A DNA stretch of 8,619 nt, taken from positions 1 to 8,619 of the forward strand of contig JAAYRM010000079.1 in the NCBI GenBank assembly GCA_012518745.1, written 5' to 3'. The notes beneath the pieces are model-generated. The model saw nothing but the letters and a program-made list of their open reading frames with translations. It ran no database searches and was not told the DNA's origin. Positions 5,722 to 8,619 of the stretch are shown here, piece by piece (position 1 is the first letter of the stretch; each line of letters opens with the position of its first letter). Source of the stretch: Tissierellia bacterium. GTDB lineage: Bacteria > Bacillota > Clostridia > Tissierellales > Tepidimicrobiaceae. The position numbers and the translations under genes are program-made.

Positions 5722-5961
5722 ATGAAATCAATAGGAATTGTACGAAGAATCGATGAATTAGGTAGAATCGTCATACCTATAGAATTAAGAAGAAGCCTAG
5801 ATATAGATGTAAAGGATGCTTTGGAGATATTCGTAGATGGAGAGAACATCGTATTTAAAAAATATGATCCTGCATGTATATTTTGTGGACAGGCCAAGGA
5901 CGTATCGAGCTTTAAAGGAAAGAATATTTGTCCAGCATGCCAGCAAGAATTGAGAGGATAA
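5722..5961 (+). CDS. abrB: AbrB-family transition-state regulator with a CxxC-CxxC tail
   Basis: This 79-residue DNA-binding protein has the SpoVT/AbrB swapped-hairpin fold. Residues 1-50 closely resemble the B. subtilis AbrB N-terminus, including the DNA-contacting arginines at 8, 15, 23 and 24 (GIVRRIDELGR and IPIELRR). The C-terminal multimerisation region of Bacillus AbrB is replaced by a short segment with Cys52-x-x-Cys55 and Cys70-x-x-Cys73, which looks like a zinc knuckle. AbrB proteins repress stationary-phase and sporulation genes during growth. AGGAGG at 5709-5714 is 7 nt from the ATG, and a good sigma-A promoter lies upstream. It converges with rsmI, as abrB does in B. subtilis, which supports the name. 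AbrB of Bacillus represses itself, so control of the shared promoter region with nurA is possible. A MazE-type antitoxin is unlikely because no toxin gene is adjacent. Confidence 0.9.
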   Translation: MKSIGIVRRIDELGRIVIPIELRRSLDIDVKDALEIFVDGENIVFKKYDPACIFCGQAKDVSSFKGKNICPACQQELRG

Positions 5962-5967
5962 TATGAG

Positions 5968-6001
5968 GATACCCGAATCATACGGGTATTCTTATTTTTT
6001 T
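5968..6001 (+). terminator. abrB terminator, overlapping the end of rsmI
   Basis: The arms ATACCCG (5969-5975) and CGGGTAT (5983-5989), extended by a G-C pair beyond a mismatch, enclose a 7-nt loop. They are followed by CTTA and then seven T residues ending at 6001. The U-tract lies over the last codons of rsmI on the other strand. The same hairpin follows the rsmI stop codon on the minus strand, but there it has only a broken T-rich tail, so it would work weakly for rsmI. Confidence 0.85.
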
Positions 6002-6831
6002 CCCTTATCAATACTTGCCCTATATACTAAATTCCTAGGTAGATCCCTCATCTCGGCCACCTTTTTCACCGCATCCCTCTTGGATAAGCCCTCATCTATA
6101 TAGGATTGTATATGATCCTCCAATGCAATATCTTCGAATGGATCCTTTGCAATCACTTCTGCTCCATCCAATACCAATACAAATTCACCCCTAGGGGTTA
6201 TGTCCTGAAATCTTTCCAGGCATTCATCTATATCCCCCCGGAAGGTTTCCTCATGCACCTTGGTCAGCTCCCTAGATATTGAAAGCCGCCTATTCCCAAA
6301 TACTTGCTTTAAATCCTCCAAAAGCCCTACCAATCTATGTGGTGATTCATAGAGTATTATGGTTCTATCTTCATCCTTCAACCCATCTAATTCCCCAATT
6401 CTATCCTTTCTTCTGGAGGATAGAAAGCCTTCGAATACAAACCTATTAGTGGGGAGACCCGAGAGCACCAATGCCGTAATGGAAGCCGTAGTCCCCGGAA
6501 GACATGTAACCTCCATTCCATGTTCTATGGCCAATTGAATTAAATGCTGCCCCGGATCCGATATTCCCGGCATTCCCGCATCGGTAACGAGGGCTATATC
6601 AGTCCCCGCCTTCAGTTCTTGGATTAACAATTCCGCCCTATCCCTTTCATTATGCTCGTGGTAGGATATAAGGCGGTTTTTTATTTCATAATGGTTCAAT
6701 AATTTCATCGTATGCCGGGTATCTTCGGCCGCTATTAGATCTACTTTCTCCAACACCCTCAAGGCCCTAATTGTAATATCCGCCAGGTTACCTATGGGAG
6801 TAGGACATATGTAAAGAATTCCAGCTTCCAT
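5992..6831 (-). CDS. rsmI: 16S rRNA (cytidine(1402)-2'-O)-methyltransferase
   Basis: RsmI uses S-adenosylmethionine to methylate the 2'-O of C1402 in 16S rRNA, in the decoding centre; it is cytoplasmic. The 279-residue protein shows the tetrapyrrole-methylase fold motifs: TPIGNLADIT (11-20), AEDTR (35-39), DAGMPGISDPG (84-94), PGTTASITAL (112-121), YESPHR (161-166) and SRELTK (186-191). The C-terminal 50 or so residues form the usual small helical domain with the SKRDAVKKVAEM-type helix. Length matches the family. An AGGAGA Shine-Dalgarno precedes the ATG at 6831. The gene converges on abrB, as in B. subtilis (yabC-abrB). It is separated from the upstream ferredoxin gene by a strong terminator, so it needs its own promoter. 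Confidence 0.96.
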   Translation of the reverse strand: MEAGILYICPTPIGNLADITIRALRVLEKVDLIAAEDTRHTMKLLNHYEIKNRLISYHEHNERDRAELLIQELKAGTDIALVTDAGMPGISDPGQHLIQLAIEHGMEVTCLPGTTASITALVLSGLPTNRFVFEGFLSSRRKDRIGELDGLKDEDRTIILYESPHRLVGLLEDLKQVFGNRRLSISRELTKVHEETFRGDIDECLERFQDITPRGEFVLVLDGAEVIAKDPFEDIALEDHIQSYIDEGLSKRDAVKKVAEMRDLPRNLVYRASIDKGKK

Positions 6832-6860
6832 ATCTATTCTCCTCGTATATTATCCATCTT

Positions 6861-6866
6861 ATTATA
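6861..6866 (-). promoter_or_regulatory. Candidate -10 of the rsmI promoter
   Basis: A perfect TATAAT lies on the minus strand between the ferredoxin terminator and rsmI, about 30 nt before the start codon. No recognisable -35 sits 17 bp upstream, where the terminator stem lies. It is offered because rsmI follows a strong terminator and this is the only promoter-like sequence in the gap. Confidence 0.35.
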
Positions 6867-6876
6867 CTATATTAAT

Positions 6877-6903
6877 AAAAAAGGCCCTAGATAAGGGCCC
6901 TTT
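6877..6903 (-). terminator. Rho-independent terminator after the ferredoxin gene
   Basis: On the minus strand AAAGGGCCC (6903-6895) pairs with GGGCCTTTT (6887-6879) as a 9-bp stem with one G-U pair and a 7-nt loop. Six T residues run to 6877. It begins 11 nt after the ferredoxin stop codon and should close the holB-ricT-ferredoxin unit. Confidence 0.9.
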
Positions 6904-6913
6904 AATTGTTGCA

Positions 6914-7084
6914 TTACTCTGGATGAATTGAGTCCGTAGGACATACAGCAGCGCAGTCACCACAATCTATACATGTTTCGGGGTCTATAACAAATATATC
7001 ATCGCCCTCTGAAATAGCTCCTGTTGGACACTCTGCCTCACAAACTCCACATGCAATACAGGTATCATCTATTACATATGCCAA
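6914..7084 (-). CDS. 2[4Fe-4S] clostridial-type ferredoxin
   Basis: This 56-residue soluble electron carrier holds two [4Fe-4S] clusters. It has two complete CxxCxxCxxxCP motifs, with cysteines at 9, 12, 15, 19 and at 38, 41, 44, 48. The layout (MAYVIDDTC near the start, FVIDPETCIDCG in the middle) is that of small clostridial ferredoxins. The start is placed at the TTG at 7084 because it yields the normal family N-terminus and lies 8 nt after a G-rich Shine-Dalgarno. A GTG three codons upstream at 7093 overlaps that site and is less likely. The gene sits between ricT (90 bp upstream) and a terminator. No convincing promoter is seen in that gap; the best is a weak TTGTAC-N15-TATAAA at 7147-7121. 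It may be read with ricT. Its redox partner cannot be told from sequence. Confidence 0.93.
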   Translation of the reverse strand: MAYVIDDTCIACGVCEAECPTGAISEGDDIFVIDPETCIDCGDCAAVCPTDSIHPE

Positions 7085-7087
7085 ATG

Positions 7088-7100
7088 TTTCACCCCCCCC
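7088..7100 (-). promoter_or_regulatory. Ribosome binding site with an eight-G tract, fixing the TTG start of the ferredoxin gene
   Basis: On the minus strand eight G residues (7100-7093) run into TGAAA. Aligned to AAGGAGGTGA, the site keeps GG-GGTGA with one interior mismatch. The distance from the G-run to TTG (7084-7082) is 8 nt, which is normal. The candidate GTG codon is part of this site, which argues against it as the start. Confidence 0.65.
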
Positions 7101-7174
7101 AGAACACATCTCTATACTCTTTTATATTAACAGATTTCTGGGTACAATAAAAGAGGTTTTGGGCATTTATTCGT

Positions 7175-8074
7175 CTATTTGTTATTTTTTTTACAATTAC
7201 TAGGACATTGTCCATTACATTGCTGTGTCTCTGCCGATCCATTCATATATCTTGGATCTATTTCATCCGTAATGGTTATCTCATCTATTCCATAACCATA
7301 TACCTCATCGGTGTCATCATCCATCCTTATTCTTACCTCTACCCTCTCTACTATGGTATGGGTCCTTATTATAGTGCCCTTTCCCTTAGGGGTTATCGCT
7401 ATAGTTCCTACCTCCGGCATCCCCTTCAAAATTTCCTCATAGGCCTCCTGTTCGTACTTCAGACAGCACATCAATCTCCCACAAAGCCCCGATATCTTGG
7501 CCGGATTGAGGGATAGGCTCTGCTCCTTTGCCATCTTGATGGATACGGGTTCAAATTCCCCTAGAAATGTAGTACAACAGATGGCCTTTCCACATGGACC
7601 TAAGCCCCCTACCATCTTGGCCTCATCCCTTACACCTATCTGCCTCAGCTCTATCCTAGTCCTGAATATGGCTGCTAGATCCTTAACCAATTCCCTGAAA
7701 TCCACCCTACCATCGGCAGTAAAATAGAATATAACCTTATTGTTATCAAAGGTATATTCCACATCTATTAGCCTCATCTCAAGTCCATGTTCTGCTATTT
7801 TTTTCTCACAGATATGAAGGGCCTCTATGGCCTTGGCCTTATTATCCTTATGGATCTCTATATCTTCCCTTTCGGCTATCCGAAGAACCTTTTTTAATGG
7901 GGGCACGATCTCCTCTTTCGCCACCTGTTTAGATCCCACGGCTACATATCCATATTCTATCCCCCTAGCCGTTTCTACCACCACATGGTCGTGTTTTTTT
8001 ATATCAAGATCATCTGGATCAAAATAATATATTTTCCCCGCCTCTTTAAACCTTATACCTACAACAGTAGTCAT
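7175..8074 (-). CDS. ricT: RicT (YaaT), PSP1-domain Fe-S regulatory protein
   Basis: In Bacillus, RicT (YaaT) joins RicA (YmcA) and RicF (YlbF) in a cytoplasmic complex that carries [4Fe-4S] clusters. The complex promotes RNase Y-dependent mRNA maturation and supports sporulation, competence and biofilm formation. This 299-residue protein has the PSP1 domain over about 60-150 and the conserved cysteine set GLGPCGKAICC (Cys161, 166, 167) and GLCGRLMCC (Cys198, 203, 204). The length is slightly above the usual because of a tail with three more cysteines (286, 290, 294) at regular 4-residue steps. GGAGGT inside the end of holB precedes the ATG at 8074, and holB stops 4 nt upstream, so the two are coupled. 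The holB-yaaT order is widespread in Firmicutes. No terminator is obvious after the gene. Confidence 0.93.
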   Translation of the reverse strand: MTTVVGIRFKEAGKIYYFDPDDLDIKKHDHVVVETARGIEYGYVAVGSKQVAKEEIVPPLKKVLRIAEREDIEIHKDNKAKAIEALHICEKKIAEHGLEMRLIDVEYTFDNNKVIFYFTADGRVDFRELVKDLAAIFRTRIELRQIGVRDEAKMVGGLGPCGKAICCTTFLGEFEPVSIKMAKEQSLSLNPAKISGLCGRLMCCLKYEQEAYEEILKGMPEVGTIAITPKGKGTIIRTHTIVERVEVRIRMDDDTDEVYGYGIDEITITDEIDPRYMNGSAETQQCNGQCPSNCKKNNK

Positions 8075-8078
8075 AAAT

Positions 8079-8619
8079 TTATACCTCCTGCATACCTAGA
8101 AGCATGGTTTCTATCGATAATTGATAATTGATACTCCCTAGTACATTATCCTTTGCCTCCATTATGCCTTCTATTATATCATTAATCCTGTCCATACCTA
8201 AATAGGATTGTTTGGATAATAGGGATATACTATCCATATTTATTATAAGCCCTGAATCGCCAGTCTCCTTATATATAGCTAAATCCCTGAACCAATAGAG
8301 CATTATATCCAAGACATCCTCTATCGCCTCCTTGTTATCGAGGAAAAAGTCCCTAGCAGTAAATATATCCATTCTATCTCCAGCGATAACCCTATCGATC
8401 AGCTCTATAATCTTATGCCGATTCGTTTCAAAATCGGGGGATTCAGCTATTTGAATGGATCTACCGACGGATCCCTTTGTAAAATGCGCTATAAAATTGG
8501 CCTCTTCCCATGTCCTATTGTATCTTGCCATCAGGAGCTCCGTAATTCTGCTACTTTCCACAGGATGAAATTTAACAACCTGACATCGGGACAATATTGT
8601 GGGAACCAGCCTCCCGGGA
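8079..8619 (-). CDS. holB: DNA polymerase III subunit delta' (C-terminal part, cut by right edge)
   Basis: These are the last 179 residues of delta', a member of the clamp-loader complex that opens the beta ring at primed DNA. The coding frame is open to the window edge. It begins within LVPTILSRCQV, which carries the SRC motif whose Arg senses ATP in the neighbouring clamp-loader subunit. After it come the lid-like helices (about VESSRITELL to FTKGSVGRSIQIAE) and the C-terminal collar domain. The P-loop-like N-terminal part lies outside the window. A TTG within the SRC region is not the real start, because the conserved motif extends upstream of it. The stop codon is 4 nt before ricT, matching the conserved holB-yaaT pair. 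Confidence 0.93.
   Translation of the reverse strand, partial: PGRLVPTILSRCQVVKFHPVESSRITELLMARYNRTWEEANFIAHFTKGSVGRSIQIAESPDFETNRHKIIELIDRVIAGDRMDIFTARDFFLDNKEAIEDVLDIMLYWFRDLAIYKETGDSGLIINMDSISLLSKQSYLGMDRINDIIEGIMEAKDNVLGSINYQLSIETMLLGMQEV

Noticed and set aside
5722..5961. MazE-like antitoxin of a toxin-antitoxin pair
   Set aside because: No small toxin gene is adjacent on the same strand, and the N-terminal half matches AbrB closely in an AbrB-syntenic place.
5664..6011. A 115-codon minus-strand open frame across abrB
   Set aside because: It lies antisense to abrB, has no family-like motifs or proper ribosome binding site, and crosses the abrB terminator and the rsmI end. It is a shadow frame.
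7111..7147. A sigma-A promoter for the ferredoxin gene
   Set aside because: The best elements (TTGTAC and TATAAA) are only 15 bp apart and other -10-like words lack a -35, so it was not listed as a feature.
8079..8594. A separate 171-residue protein starting at the TTG at 8594
   Set aside because: The frame continues to the window edge and the conserved LVPTILSRCQ motif of delta' spans the TTG, so this is the tail of holB.

Overview
The window looks like chromosome of an anaerobic, spore-forming Firmicute of the Clostridia, perhaps near the Tissierellales, although the order is a guess. The evidence is a pair of spore maturation genes (spmA, spmB), an AbrB-type regulator, a clostridial-type 2[4Fe-4S] ferredoxin, strong AGGAGG-like ribosome binding sites and moderately AT-rich DNA. 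The right half keeps the order holB - ricT(yaaT) - rsmI - abrB known from Bacillus subtilis. A ferredoxin gene sits where B. subtilis has yabA, trmN6(yabB) and yazA.

From right to left, nearly everything is on the minus strand. holB (cut by the right edge) and ricT are 4 nt apart. The ferredoxin gene follows and ends at a strong terminator. rsmI comes next, with a candidate -10 of its own, and converges on abrB, the only plus-strand gene. abrB and nurA are divergent over an 87-bp gap with overlapping candidate promoters. nurA and herA form a two-gene operon for a DNA end-resection nuclease and its hexameric translocase. A hairpin terminator lies directly after herA, and its U-tract runs into the spmA start codon. 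spmA and spmB overlap by 4 nt and are followed by a small DsrE-like gene and a perfect 13-bp terminator. The left end holds the N-terminal half of a heavy-metal P-type ATPase, cut by the window edge, with its own promoter and a perfect FNR/CRP-type palindrome upstream.

Functionally the window joins replication (HolB), RNA maturation and cell-fate control (RicT), ribosome modification (RsmI), transition-state regulation (AbrB), DNA end processing (NurA-HerA), spore core maturation (SpmA/SpmB), probable sulfur or thiol chemistry (DsrE-like) and metal export. I see no CRISPR array, insertion sequence, tRNA, rRNA or phage gene. Three points stand out. The herA-spmA junction may be an attenuator overlapping a sporulation-sigma promoter. 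NurA-HerA occurs in a clostridial housekeeping and sporulation neighbourhood. The ATPase has a CPG instead of a CPC metal-site motif, behind an FNR-like box.
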